From: Sphingomonas yabuuchiae
Lineage (GTDB): Bacteria; Pseudomonadota; Alphaproteobacteria; Sphingomonadales; Sphingomonadaceae
DNA: 64,000 nucleotides
Assembly (NCBI RefSeq): GCF_001477495.1
Contig: NZ_LDTF01000048.1
Coordinates: 18,448-82,447, forward strand
Reading direction: 5' to 3'
The notes under the pieces are model-generated. The model had not been told where the DNA came from. It did not search any database and saw nothing but the letters and a program-made list of their open reading frames with translations. Below, piece by piece: positions 44,817-53,796 of this stretch (the stretch's first letter is position 1; the number at the start of each line of letters is the position of its first letter). The translations under genes and the position numbers were made by a program.

Positions 44817-46277
44817 TCAGCCGGCCTGCCCGCCGACCATCATCCGGTCGATGCGGAGCGTAGGCTGGCCGACGCTGACGTGGAGCGACTGGCCCTGCTT
44901 GCCGCAGGTCGCCATGCCGGTGTCGTAATCCAGATCGTTGCCGATCATCGAGACGTGGCGCAGCGCCTCGTGCCCGACACCGATCAGCGTCGCGCCGCGC
45001 ACGGGTGCGACCAGCTTGCCCTTTTCGACCAGCCACGCCTCGATCGTGGTGAAGTTGAAGCGGCCGGTGACGATGTCGACCTGCCCGCCATCGAATTCGG
45101 TGGCATAGATGCCGCGATCGATCGAGGCGATGATATCGGCCGGATCGGCCGTGCCGTTCGCCAGGAAGGTATTGGTCATGCGCGGCATCGGCAGATGCGC
45201 ATAGGATTGGCGACGCCCATTGCCGGTCGAACGCGCGTTCATCAGCCCGGCATTCAGTCGGTCCTGCATCAGCCCGGTCAGAACGCCGTCCTCGACCAGC
45301 ACGGTGCGGTCGGGCGGCGTGCCCTCGTCATCGATGCCCAGCGACCCGAGCCGTCCTTCCAGGCCGCCATCGTCGATCACCGTCACGCCGGACGCCGCGA
45401 TCCGCTCGCCCATCTTGCCGTCAAAGGCGGACAAATGCTTGCGGTGATGATCGCCCTCCAACCCGTGACCGACCGCTTCGTGGAACAGCACACCGGGATA
45501 GCCCGGCCCCAGGACCACCGGCATCTCGCCAACGGGGGCGGGAATGGCGTCGAGATTGTTCAGCGCCATGTTCGCAGCGGTCGCGACCATGCGCTCGATG
45601 GACGCGGCATCGAACCCGTCGAGCCCGGCCCGCCGCCCCAGACCGGCCTGCCCGCGCGCGCGAAGGCCGTCCTGTTCGGCGATGACGACCATCGACAGGA
45701 TCGTCATCGGACGGACATCCCCGGCCAGCAGCCCGTCGGCCTCGGCGACGAGGATCGTCGTGTCGGTCGCGCGAACGCTGGCGTCGACGCGCACGATGCG
45801 TGCGTCCTCCGCATGGGCAAGCTGGTCGATCCGCTCGAGCAGCGTGATCCACGCCGCCGCATTCCGGACGTCGACCGTATCGATCGCGGGATAGAGGTGA
45901 TGGCAGCCCGCATCGCGGTTCAGGGCAATCCCCTGCCCCGGCCTTCCCGCATCGCCATGCCGCGCCAGCGTGCGCACCGCGCGCACCGTGTCGCGCAGCG
46001 CGCCCTCGCGCAGGTCCGCCGAATGCGCGAAGCTGACCTGCCCGCCATGCGCCGCACGGGCCCCGACGCCCTGCCGCATCGAGAAGCCCCCTTGCGTCAC
46101 GCGGCCGTCCTGCAATTGCCAGCTGCGCATCGTCGTCGTCTCGAAATAGAGATCGGCCAGATCCGCGCCGCCGCCCGCCAGTTCACCCAGCGCGCGGCCG
46201 ATCGCCGCCTCGTCCAGTCCCGCCGGGCCAAGCAGCGCCGTGCGCGCCCGGTCCAGCGCGATGCCGCCGCCGTTCAT
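44817..46277 (-). CDS. tldD: Metalloprotease TldD
   Basis: 486 aa. The zinc motif HEAVGHGLEGD (HExxxH) is present with a downstream Cys ligand region (YDTGMATCGKQGQ). TldD and TldE form a heterodimeric cytosolic protease that removes leader peptides of microcins and degrades CcdA. The start overlaps the tldE stop (ATGA, 46274-46277); a longer upstream frame inside tldE is not real. Confidence 0.95.
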   Translation of the reverse strand: MNGGGIALDRARTALLGPAGLDEAAIGRALGELAGGGADLADLYFETTTMRSWQLQDGRVTQGGFSMRQGVGARAAHGGQVSFAHSADLREGALRDTVRAVRTLARHGDAGRPGQGIALNRDAGCHHLYPAIDTVDVRNAAAWITLLERIDQLAHAEDARIVRVDASVRATDTTILVAEADGLLAGDVRPMTILSMVVIAEQDGLRARGQAGLGRRAGLDGFDAASIERMVATAANMALNNLDAIPAPVGEMPVVLGPGYPGVLFHEAVGHGLEGDHHRKHLSAFDGKMGERIAASGVTVIDDGGLEGRLGSLGIDDEGTPPDRTVLVEDGVLTGLMQDRLNAGLMNARSTGNGRRQSYAHLPMPRMTNTFLANGTADPADIIASIDRGIYATEFDGGQVDIVTGRFNFTTIEAWLVEKGKLVAPVRGATLIGVGHEALRHVSMIGNDLDYDTGMATCGKQGQSLHVSVGQPTLRIDRMMVGGQAG

Positions 46278-47623
46278 GCCTTTCCTCCCACCTGCATGTC
46301 GTCGACCAGGATCGATCCGGTGCGGATCGCGCCCTGCCGCTCGACATCGTGGCCGACCGCGCGAATGCCGTTCAGCATCGCGGGCAATTGCCCCGCCAGC
46401 GTCACGTCGGTGACGGCATGGACGACCTCGCCGCGCTCGACCCACAAGCCCCGGATCGCCTGGGTCCAGTTGCCGGTAGCGGGGTCGGTCTTGCCGCCCT
46501 GAAATTCGGTGACGACCAGGCCCGTGCCCAACATCCGCAGCATCGCCGCGAAGTCGCCGCCGGGGGCGCTGCTGGTCAGGCGCAGGTTGTAGAAGCCATC
46601 GGCATTGCCGGTCGACGCCATGCCCAGCTTGCGGCTCGAAAAGCTCGACAGGAACAGCCCCTCGACCACGCCGCCGCGCAGGATGTGCCGGGTCGAACCC
46701 GCCATCCCTTCGCTGTCGAAGCCGCCGCTCGCCAGTCCCAACGGCTCGAACGGATCTTCGATCAGGTCGAGATGCCCGGCGGCAACGGCCTTGCCCAGCG
46801 GCTCGCGCACAAAGGTCATACCCCGAAACTGCGCCATGCCGGTCAGGGCTCCCGCCAGATCGGACACCAGCGAGACGCCGGTTCGCGGGTCGAACAACAC
46901 CGGACACCGGCGACTGGCAACCGGCCGCGCGCCCAGTCCTGTCCGGGCGCGTTGGGCGGCCGCGCGGACCAGTTGTTCGGGCGGGGTCAAGGCCTCGACG
47001 CGCCGTTCCTGCGACTGGCAGAAGGCGGACGTGCTGCCCCCTTCGTCTTGCGCCAGCATCACCGACCAGCGCCCGTCATTCGAGCGGCGGGCACTACGGC
47101 AAAAGCCATCGCTCGTCGCCAGCGCCCACAGCCCTTCGGTGGCCACGGCGACCGACTCCCCGACACGCAGGGTTGGGTCGGTGCGGGCGACATCACTGGC
47201 CATCCGATCCATCAGTGTCGCCGATGCGAGCAAGATGTCGGGATCGCGCGGGCCATCGGCATATAGCTCCGGCGAGGGACCGGCGAAGGCGAGCATGGCG
47301 GCGGGCGGCAGGCCCGCATCCGGGTCCGGCTGGACATGGGCGGCGATCATCATCGCCTCATCGACCACCCGCTCGATCGAGGTCCGGTCGAAGCTCGCCG
47401 TCGACGCCGCGCCGCGCCGTCCCTCGTGAAAGACGGTCAGCCCCAGCCCCTGCGTGCCGCTGCGCTCGGCGGTTTCGACGTCGCCGCCACGCACCGCAAT
47501 CCGCGCCCGGCCCTCATGCTGGGCCGACGCGCGCGCCGTGGCGCCCCGCTTGACCGCCAGTTCGACCGCCAGCGCCGCCGCGTCGCGCAGAGCCGCCTCG
47601 TCATGGGTCAGGAGCGTGCTCAC
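46274..47623 (-). CDS. pmbA: TldE/PmbA, inactive partner of TldD
   Basis: 449 aa of the TldD/PmbA fold without the HExxxH motif, as expected for TldE. Diagnostic regions: SFSSRKLGMASTGNADGFYNL and the C-terminal GGKTDPATGNWTQAIRGLWVERG. The start overlaps the ABC transporter stop as ATGA (47620-47623), and its stop overlaps tldD in the same way. Confidence 0.94.
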   Translation of the reverse strand: MSTLLTHDEAALRDAAALAVELAVKRGATARASAQHEGRARIAVRGGDVETAERSGTQGLGLTVFHEGRRGAASTASFDRTSIERVVDEAMMIAAHVQPDPDAGLPPAAMLAFAGPSPELYADGPRDPDILLASATLMDRMASDVARTDPTLRVGESVAVATEGLWALATSDGFCRSARRSNDGRWSVMLAQDEGGSTSAFCQSQERRVEALTPPEQLVRAAAQRARTGLGARPVASRRCPVLFDPRTGVSLVSDLAGALTGMAQFRGMTFVREPLGKAVAAGHLDLIEDPFEPLGLASGGFDSEGMAGSTRHILRGGVVEGLFLSSFSSRKLGMASTGNADGFYNLRLTSSAPGGDFAAMLRMLGTGLVVTEFQGGKTDPATGNWTQAIRGLWVERGEVVHAVTDVTLAGQLPAMLNGIRAVGHDVERQGAIRTGSILVDDMQVGGKA

Positions 47624-49425
47624 GCCTTGTCCTGAGCGATCAGCGCCGTCGTGGCACGACCATGGTCCAGCCGCAGGCGATGGGTGTGATAGGCGGCCAG
47701 CTTCTCGTTATGGACCACGCTGACGATCGTGGCGCCTGGCATGGCGTCGAGGACTGCCTGGTAGAAGAAGGCCGCATTGTCCCCGTCGAGCGCGCTGGTC
47801 GCCTCGTCGACGATCAGCAATGTCGGCCGCTGCAACAGGATGCGGGCCAACGCCACGCGCTGCTGCTCGCCGGGTGACAGTTCGTCCTGCCACATGCGAA
47901 GTTCGTGCATATGGTCGACATGCGCGCCGAGCCCGACTTTCTCCAACAAGGCTGCGATCGCCGCGTCGTCATGCTCCTCGGGCTGATCCGGGAAGCACAC
48001 GGCGCCCTTCAGCGTCCCCATCGGAAGATAGAGCCGCTGCGGCACCAGCATCGCGCTGCCGCGACGAGTCATCGCCACGTCGCCCGATCCATCCGGCCAC
48101 AGGCCCGAAATCGCCCGGAGAAGCGTGGTCTTGCCGGTGCCCGACGGCCCTTCGATGACCCAGCGCTCCCCCTCTCGCACCGTCCAGTCCGCCACGCCCA
48201 GAAGCGGGGCACCATTGGGCCGACGCAATTCCAGATTTTCGACACGGATCGCCACGCCGTCGGCCGTACCGCCCGGCGTGAAGCCGATGCCGCTCGGGCG
48301 CTCATAGTCGATCGCGTCGTCCAGGGCCTTCAGACGATTGATGTTGGCGACCTGTCGCGCAATGCTGGGATAGGCCTGAACGATATAGGACAGGTTGGAC
48401 GAGAATTGGGTGAAGGCATCGCGCGCACCCTGGACCTGTCCGAAGGTGATCGCCCCTGCGAAATATTTGGGTACGGTCAGGAACAGCGGCACGACCTGCA
48501 TGGTGCGCTGATAGATATCCTGCCCCGCACTGAGCCCCGCATTGGCCAGCATCAATTGATAGAAGTTGCGACGGATATCACCGAAGGCGCCCTTCAAGCC
48601 ATCCTGTTCGATACGCTGGGCATGGGAGAAGGCGATCTGCTCGCCATTGCGGCGGACATGAATCAGGCCAGCGCGATAGTCGGCCTCGTAATGCTGCTCA
48701 CGCATCTTGCGGCGCACGAACGGCTTGCCGATCCAGGTAATGAAGACCGTGCCGAACAGGACATAGGCGATCGAGAACCAGATCAGGTCGCCGCCGGGCA
48801 GCGGAATGCGATAACCGAAGAGCGGTATGGCGAGCGGCGACGAGGTTTGGAGCAGGATCGTGGCGAAGGCGACCGCACGGACCAGGTTGAATACCAGCGC
48901 GATCAAGATGCTGAGCGGCGACTGGCCATATTCCAGGCCCATCGACGTGAAGGCCCGCACGTCCTCCGCGATACGCTGGTCGGGGTTGTCGATCATCCGC
49001 AGCCGCTCGATCTCGTAGAAGCGGTCGCGGGCGAACCAGCGCCCCAGATACCAGTCGTTCAACCAGCGCCGCCACCGGATCGACAGCGTCCAGCCGACGA
49101 TATTGTGCAGGAAGGACGTGCCGACTGCCAGCCCGGCGATCATCATGAACATGCCGACCAGCGACAGGAACAGCCCGCCCTGCCGCTGCTCGATCGCGTC
49201 GTAGAATGCCCGTTGCCAACTGTTGGTCAGCAGGAAGACATAGGTCGTGCCGACCTCGATCACGCAATAGCATGCGATCAGGAACCACGCCCATTTCCAG
49301 TCGTCCGACACGAAATAGCGGGTGCTGATACGCCAGGCATGGGCCCAGCGGGCGCGGGCAGGCTGCGGCGACTGGAGACCCGCTTCGCGGCGGGTCTCCT
49401 CGACATGGGCGGGGGGCGGCATCAT
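47620..49425 (-). CDS. SbmA/BacA-like ABC transporter with fused ATPase
   Basis: 601 aa. Residues about 30-350 form a membrane domain of the ABC_membrane_2 / SbmA-BacA type (about six helices; RWRRWLNDWYLGRWFARDRFYEIE and DNPDQRIAEDVRAF signature). The ATPase (about 385-590) has Walker A PSGTGKTTLL, signature LSPGEQQRVALARIL and Walker B LLIVDEATSAL. SbmA and BacA, which lack the ATPase, import microcins and proline-rich peptides; YddA-type fusions are less studied. Start MM at 49425/49422, 16 bp downstream of the TonB receptor stop, so the two are probably co-transcribed. Confidence 0.9.
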   Translation of the reverse strand: MMPPPAHVEETRREAGLQSPQPARARWAHAWRISTRYFVSDDWKWAWFLIACYCVIEVGTTYVFLLTNSWQRAFYDAIEQRQGGLFLSLVGMFMMIAGLAVGTSFLHNIVGWTLSIRWRRWLNDWYLGRWFARDRFYEIERLRMIDNPDQRIAEDVRAFTSMGLEYGQSPLSILIALVFNLVRAVAFATILLQTSSPLAIPLFGYRIPLPGGDLIWFSIAYVLFGTVFITWIGKPFVRRKMREQHYEADYRAGLIHVRRNGEQIAFSHAQRIEQDGLKGAFGDIRRNFYQLMLANAGLSAGQDIYQRTMQVVPLFLTVPKYFAGAITFGQVQGARDAFTQFSSNLSYIVQAYPSIARQVANINRLKALDDAIDYERPSGIGFTPGGTADGVAIRVENLELRRPNGAPLLGVADWTVREGERWVIEGPSGTGKTTLLRAISGLWPDGSGDVAMTRRGSAMLVPQRLYLPMGTLKGAVCFPDQPEEHDDAAIAALLEKVGLGAHVDHMHELRMWQDELSPGEQQRVALARILLQRPTLLIVDEATSALDGDNAAFFYQAVLDAMPGATIVSVVHNEKLAAYHTHRLRLDHGRATTALIAQDKA

Positions 49426-49441
49426 CGGTCAGGATACTCGG

Positions 49442-51775
49442 TTAAAACAGGCGCTTGGAGATACTGAAGCGAACACCGCGTGGCTCACTGACGGGGACAT
49501 AGGTGAAGATGGAGGTCGACCCGTAATTCCTGCGGTTGAAGATATTGCGGATACCGATGTTGAAGTCGAAGCCGCTCACGCTCAGGAAGGCATTCGTATC
49601 GATCTGTCGTGACGCCGGGACGACATATTGGCCCAGCAGGTTGGCGTAGGAACTGGACCGTCCATACAGCCCCCCCGAGACCCCGCCAGAGACGCCTTCG
49701 GCGATCCGGGTGCGATAGGTCGAATAGACGCTGTACGCATCGCGCGGCTGGTTCGCGACGACGGTCTGAAGCGCATTGGTCGACAGCAGGGCGTATTTGG
49801 TGCGCGTGAACGACGCCAACACGGCCCAGCCCGGCAGCAATTGCCCGGCGATGTTCAGGTCGATGCCCCGCCCACGCTGCCCCGGTCCGGGGAAGAGATC
49901 GGTCGGATCGGCTGGATTGCGCAGGATGATATTGTCCTGCTGAATGTCGAAGTAGGACGCGTTGATGGTCGCGCGCTTGCCGAAGAGATCGACCTTGACG
50001 CCCGCTTCCTTATTGTTGGTGATGACGTTGGGCAGTATCGAGCCGTCCTTGGCCGCGGTGAACGTGGCCGTTTCGCCCCGCGCATAATTGGCGAAGATCG
50101 AAAGGGTGTCGGTCGCGTCGAAGATGATGCCACCGCTCGGCGACACACCATCCTTGTTTTGCGAAAGGACGGCCGATGGGCCTGCGAAGAACGTCTGCGA
50201 CGTCGTGTTGAACCAGTTCTTGCGAACGCCACCCAGGATCTTGATCTTCCAGAATTCGATCAGGGCCTGGCCATAGACCCCCTCCTGCTTGCCGGTCGTC
50301 TGGATCTGCACTTTGCCGAATGGCGACCAGGGTATCACGGTCAGCGGGGCCGTGGCGGCGAGCGAGGACAACACGGCGCGGTTGTAGACCAGACCACTGC
50401 GCTGTGCGGCAGAGCCGTCGCTGTAGTTATACCCGACATTGAAACTGGCCTTCAGGCCGTCGCCGATATGCGTCTTGATCCGCAGGAAAGCGTCGAGCGA
50501 ATTGGCGGAACCGTCCTGTTGCGATCCCTGGGTGTCCGCGACCAACACGCCCGCGCGGCTGTAGCCGGTGTTCGCCGCGCGGGTGGTCAGCAAGGTCTGA
50601 TCGTGCAGGCCGCGCACGACGAGTTCGACGCCCGACACGATCTGTCGGGTCGCATCGAAATAGAAGCGTTTCGTATCGATCTTGATGCCCTGATTGGCCG
50701 CATAGATCGGCACCGACGGATCGCGATCGATGATCTGCCGCGTCTTGTTGTCGAACAAGGTGTACGCGCCAATGCCGCTGGTGCCCTCGTTGATGCTGGC
50801 ACCGACCACGATATCGGTCAGGCGATCCTTGTACCGCAGCGTTGGCGCGAACAGCCAGTTCTTGTCGCCGGTATAGCCGCCGTAATTATGGTCCATCGTC
50901 TGCGCACTGGCGATGACGCGGGCGGACAGCTTGTTATCGGCGGTGATCGCGTTGTTCGCGTCGATCACGCCTCTCACCAGTCCGAAAGAGCCGGTATCGA
51001 AGCTGACGGCCAGCCGTTCCTCGGCACTGGGCTTCTTGGTGACGACATTGATGTTGCCGCCCAGATTGCCGAAGCCGGCCAGCAACGCGTCCGGGCCCTT
51101 CAGCACTTCGACCCGCTCGATATTGGCGACCGGCTGGTCGGCGCCGGCGCTGACGCCATATTGGGACGAGCTGGTCAAGCCGTTGACCAAGCCGCTCGCG
51201 GCGAAGCCGCGGATCGTGTAGCTCGCACCGGAGTTCGGGCTGTTGCCCAGCGCCGATACCCCGCCCGCGTTGCGCAGGATGTCGGTGATGTTGAGCGCCT
51301 GCTGCTCCTCGATGGTCTTGGCGGTGATGACCTGGGTGTTGCGCGGCTGGTTACGCAGGCCCAGCCCGTTGCGATCCGAGGTCGTCGCCTGGCGGACCAG
51401 CACGCTGGTCTCCGCCTCGTCGCGCCGAGCGGTCACGACGATATCGTTGACGACGACCAGTCCGCCCTGCACCGCCGGGACCACGCTCAGGCCCGAACCC
51501 TTGATGGCGCGTTCGATGGCCTGCTTGGCAGAGCGCGCATTGCGAACCGGCTGCGATTTGAGCCCCTTGACCGCATCGGGATCGAAATTGACGTTCTCAC
51601 CCGATTGCCGGCCGATCATGTCCAGCGCGCGGTCCATCGCCATTGCCGGTACGGTAATGTCACCCGGCCCGGCGGACTGGGCCGCGACCGCAGTCGGAGC
51701 GGTAACGCCCGCCGTAACGATCAACCCCAAGGCGGCCCCGCTCATCAGGCCATGTAGCTTTGCACGAATTTTCAT
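49442..51775 (-). CDS. TonB-dependent siderophore-type receptor with STN domain
   Basis: 777 aa. Signal peptide (about 1-32), an STN (secretin/TonB short N-terminal) domain (about 40-105, PAMAMDRALDMIGRQSGENVNF), a linker (TARRDEAETSVLVRQ), plug (about 135-260) and a beta-barrel ending in Phe (ISKRLF). The STN domain usually signals to a FecR-like regulator, but no FecI/FecR pair is in view. Start at ATG 51775 with GGGGAG upstream; a longer frame to 51826 lacks a ribosome binding site. Substrate unknown; first gene of a long operon with an SbmA-like ABC protein. Confidence 0.9.
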   Translation of the reverse strand: MKIRAKLHGLMSGAALGLIVTAGVTAPTAVAAQSAGPGDITVPAMAMDRALDMIGRQSGENVNFDPDAVKGLKSQPVRNARSAKQAIERAIKGSGLSVVPAVQGGLVVVNDIVVTARRDEAETSVLVRQATTSDRNGLGLRNQPRNTQVITAKTIEEQQALNITDILRNAGGVSALGNSPNSGASYTIRGFAASGLVNGLTSSSQYGVSAGADQPVANIERVEVLKGPDALLAGFGNLGGNINVVTKKPSAEERLAVSFDTGSFGLVRGVIDANNAITADNKLSARVIASAQTMDHNYGGYTGDKNWLFAPTLRYKDRLTDIVVGASINEGTSGIGAYTLFDNKTRQIIDRDPSVPIYAANQGIKIDTKRFYFDATRQIVSGVELVVRGLHDQTLLTTRAANTGYSRAGVLVADTQGSQQDGSANSLDAFLRIKTHIGDGLKASFNVGYNYSDGSAAQRSGLVYNRAVLSSLAATAPLTVIPWSPFGKVQIQTTGKQEGVYGQALIEFWKIKILGGVRKNWFNTTSQTFFAGPSAVLSQNKDGVSPSGGIIFDATDTLSIFANYARGETATFTAAKDGSILPNVITNNKEAGVKVDLFGKRATINASYFDIQQDNIILRNPADPTDLFPGPGQRGRGIDLNIAGQLLPGWAVLASFTRTKYALLSTNALQTVVANQPRDAYSVYSTYRTRIAEGVSGGVSGGLYGRSSSYANLLGQYVVPASRQIDTNAFLSVSGFDFNIGIRNIFNRRNYGSTSIFTYVPVSEPRGVRFSISKRLF

Positions 51776-52056
51776 CACGCACTCCCCTCCCCAAGGCATG
51801 CGAGATCGTTGCGCGCGGCGAGCCACGCACTGGATTGCACAATACCTTAGTGACGACGGTTATCGCCTCTCGGCGACGAAATGCGGTTACACCGGAACGG
51901 ATGTGACCGCGGCCGACCTCCTGCTGACGGCAATCCGTGTCGTGATCCCTGGCGGGATCCGCCGGACTTTCCTGTCGAATTCGACGCTATGCGTCACCTT
52001 GATGACAGGCAAATGGCTTTTTTTCATACCGGTATGAACGCTATCGATGGCACGGT
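51776..52056. promoter_or_regulatory. Promoter region of the TonB receptor operon
   Basis: 281 bp between the LysR stop and the receptor start, on the same strand. It contains the 16-bp palindrome at 52023-52038 and a long T-run (52017-52024). I see no gene. Confidence 0.5.
52023..52038. promoter_or_regulatory. Perfect 16-bp palindrome
   Basis: TTCATACC followed by its inverse, GGTATGAA. It sits 19 bp past the LysR stop and 248 bp before the receptor start. It could be an operator; followed by an A-run on the coding strand, it does not look like an intrinsic terminator. About one such perfect palindrome is expected by chance in 64 kb. Confidence 0.3.
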
Positions 52057-53031
52057 TCAGTATCGAGTATGACGCAGGGGGAGCGCTCTGATCTGAGCCA
52101 GAAACCAGGTCAGCAACGGCTTGTTGCGATGCCGCGGCCATTGCGCGACGATGGTGTTCTCACGTTCGGCAAAGGGGGCCGGTATGACCTTGAGCGGCAT
52201 GGACGCGGCATAACTCTGAAATAGCCAGGAGCTTCCCGTGGCAATCAGGTCGGTCCCGACGACAAATGCCGGGACTGTCGCAAACGATGTCGTGCGGACA
52301 CAGATGCGCCGATTCCGCAGCATCTCCAGACCAGATCGATCCAGGGCAACAGCATCCGTTTTTTCATTGCCGGAAACGATATGGCGACCGTTCCGGTATT
52401 GCTCCTCGCTGATTTCCCAACAATCCCGCAATCGGGGATGCTCCTGCCATATCATGCAGGCGGCATGATCGGTCAGGATGGGCATCGTTTCCATTTGGTC
52501 GATCGCCATATCCTCGGCGACGATCAAAATGTCCGCACCCTGATCCAATGACCGTCTGGGATTCTGATGGTCCACCGGCATGATGTTGACGGTCAACCCC
52601 GGAGCGGATTTTGAAGAATTCAATATCAGACGGCCGAGCAGCATCTGCTCGGTGGTTTCGGTCGCTGCGACGGTAATCGCTTCGGTGGTCGTTGCAGGGT
52701 CGAACTCCCGGGACAGGCTCAAGGTATTCTCGACTTCACGGAGCACCCGGCGCACGTCATCTCGAAGCGTCAGACCGAGCGCCGTCAATTGCCACTCGCC
52801 TCCGGTCATGAGCACCAGATTGTCGCCGAAATGCGCCCTGAGCTTGCGAAGGGCATGACTCATGGTCGACTGCCCCAAACTCACCCGACGCCCCGCTTCC
52901 GTCAGGGTCGGCGCATGCAGAATGGCGTCAAGAGGGTAGAGCAGATTGAGATTAAGCCGCTGAACCATATCGCCTTTGGGCGGTGCCTTAACGCCGACTT
53001 GCATGTCTGCCGATTGATCCGGAGCCGTCAT
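52057..53031 (-). CDS. LysR family regulator
   Basis: 324 aa. The N-terminal winged helix-turn-helix (LYPLDAILHAPTLTEAGRRVSLGQSTMSHALRKLRAHFGDNLVLM) is of the NodD-like LysR type, followed by a substrate-binding domain. It may control the receptor operon directly downstream on the same strand or the PPOX gene divergent from it. The effector is unknown. Starts upstream of Met22 (about 52968) are possible but the whole frame is kept. Confidence 0.88.
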   Translation of the reverse strand: MTAPDQSADMQVGVKAPPKGDMVQRLNLNLLYPLDAILHAPTLTEAGRRVSLGQSTMSHALRKLRAHFGDNLVLMTGGEWQLTALGLTLRDDVRRVLREVENTLSLSREFDPATTTEAITVAATETTEQMLLGRLILNSSKSAPGLTVNIMPVDHQNPRRSLDQGADILIVAEDMAIDQMETMPILTDHAACMIWQEHPRLRDCWEISEEQYRNGRHIVSGNEKTDAVALDRSGLEMLRNRRICVRTTSFATVPAFVVGTDLIATGSSWLFQSYAASMPLKVIPAPFAERENTIVAQWPRHRNKPLLTWFLAQIRALPLRHTRY

Positions 53032-53329
53032 AAGTTGGCCTTCTCATCCTCGTCCGCGACGAGCCCGCGTCCCACATCTAGGGGTTTGAGGCAAAGCTGG
53101 CCAATTGCACACCCTGTTTCCAAAGGGTAAAGCCTGAACTGCTACCAGCGTCGCAGGCGTGAACTGGCAGCGCCTTGTCGCTGACGACACTTCTTCCGCT
53201 ATCCGACGCTCGCGCTGGTGCGTTTTCGGGCCCGGTGAACCCTATCGGCTTTCGCCCGTTACGAACCCACGCAATTTCAGGCATTTGGCCTTTTGCCAAC
53301 GCCTGCGACCTTGCCGGGAGAATGATCGC
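53032..53329. promoter_or_regulatory. Divergent region between LysR and the PPOX gene
   Basis: 298 bp with no ribosome-binding-site-preceded ORF; holds a near-consensus EcfG promoter at 53236-53260. Nothing else identified. Confidence 0.5.
53236..53260 (+). promoter_or_regulatory. Near-consensus EcfG promoter
   Basis: TGAAC, 16 bases, exact CGTT: one mismatch in the -35. It ends 69 bp before the PPOX gene. The downstream gene family is typical of the general stress regulon, which supports the call. Confidence 0.4.
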
Positions 53330-53764
53330 ATGGCGACGATGACGCTGCCTGAACTGGCGAAGAAGATGGCCAAGCTCGATTTCGCGATGCTGGCGACGCA
53401 AAGCGCGTCCGGGGCGATGACGGCGCGGCCGATGAGCAACAATGGCGATGTCGATTATGACGGCGACAGCTATTTCTTCGCCTATGCCCAGTCGCGCAAG
53501 GTGACCGAGATCCAGGCCCAGCCGCTGGTGACGCTCAGCTATACCGGGGCGGTCGGGATGCTGGGCGGACCACCGTTATTCGTCGCGATCGAGGGACACG
53601 CCGCGCTGATCCAGGATCGTGCCCAATTCGAGGCCCATTGGACCAAGGATCTGGACCGCTATTTCCCCGATGGCATCGACACGCCCGGCGTGGTGATGAT
53701 CCGGGTCCATGCCGAGCGTATCCGCTATTGGGACGGCGAAGAAGAAGGCGAAATCGCCGCCTGA
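53330..53764 (+). CDS. PPOX-fold general stress protein (FMN-binding split barrel)
   Basis: 144 aa. The split-barrel pattern (LDFAMLATQSASGAMTARPMSNNGDVDYDGDSYFFAYAQSRKVTEI) matches the pyridoxamine 5'-phosphate oxidase-like general stress protein 26 family, which binds flavin or F420-like cofactors; the true substrate is unknown. Starts at ATG 53330, with GGGAG about 10 nt upstream. Followed 32 bp later by the Tat-exported SDR gene, probably on one transcript. Confidence 0.88.
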   Translation: MATMTLPELAKKMAKLDFAMLATQSASGAMTARPMSNNGDVDYDGDSYFFAYAQSRKVTEIQAQPLVTLSYTGAVGMLGGPPLFVAIEGHAALIQDRAQFEAHWTKDLDRYFPDGIDTPGVVMIRVHAERIRYWDGEEEGEIAA

Positions 53765-53796
53765 CCCCTCCCCTGGCTTTCGTGAAGGACTTCGAC

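Noticed and set aside
49628..51757. A 709-codon plus-strand frame across the TonB receptor
   Set aside because: Antisense shadow: the receptor reads through with signal peptide, STN, plug and barrel, while this frame has only low-complexity Arg/Asp/Gly text.
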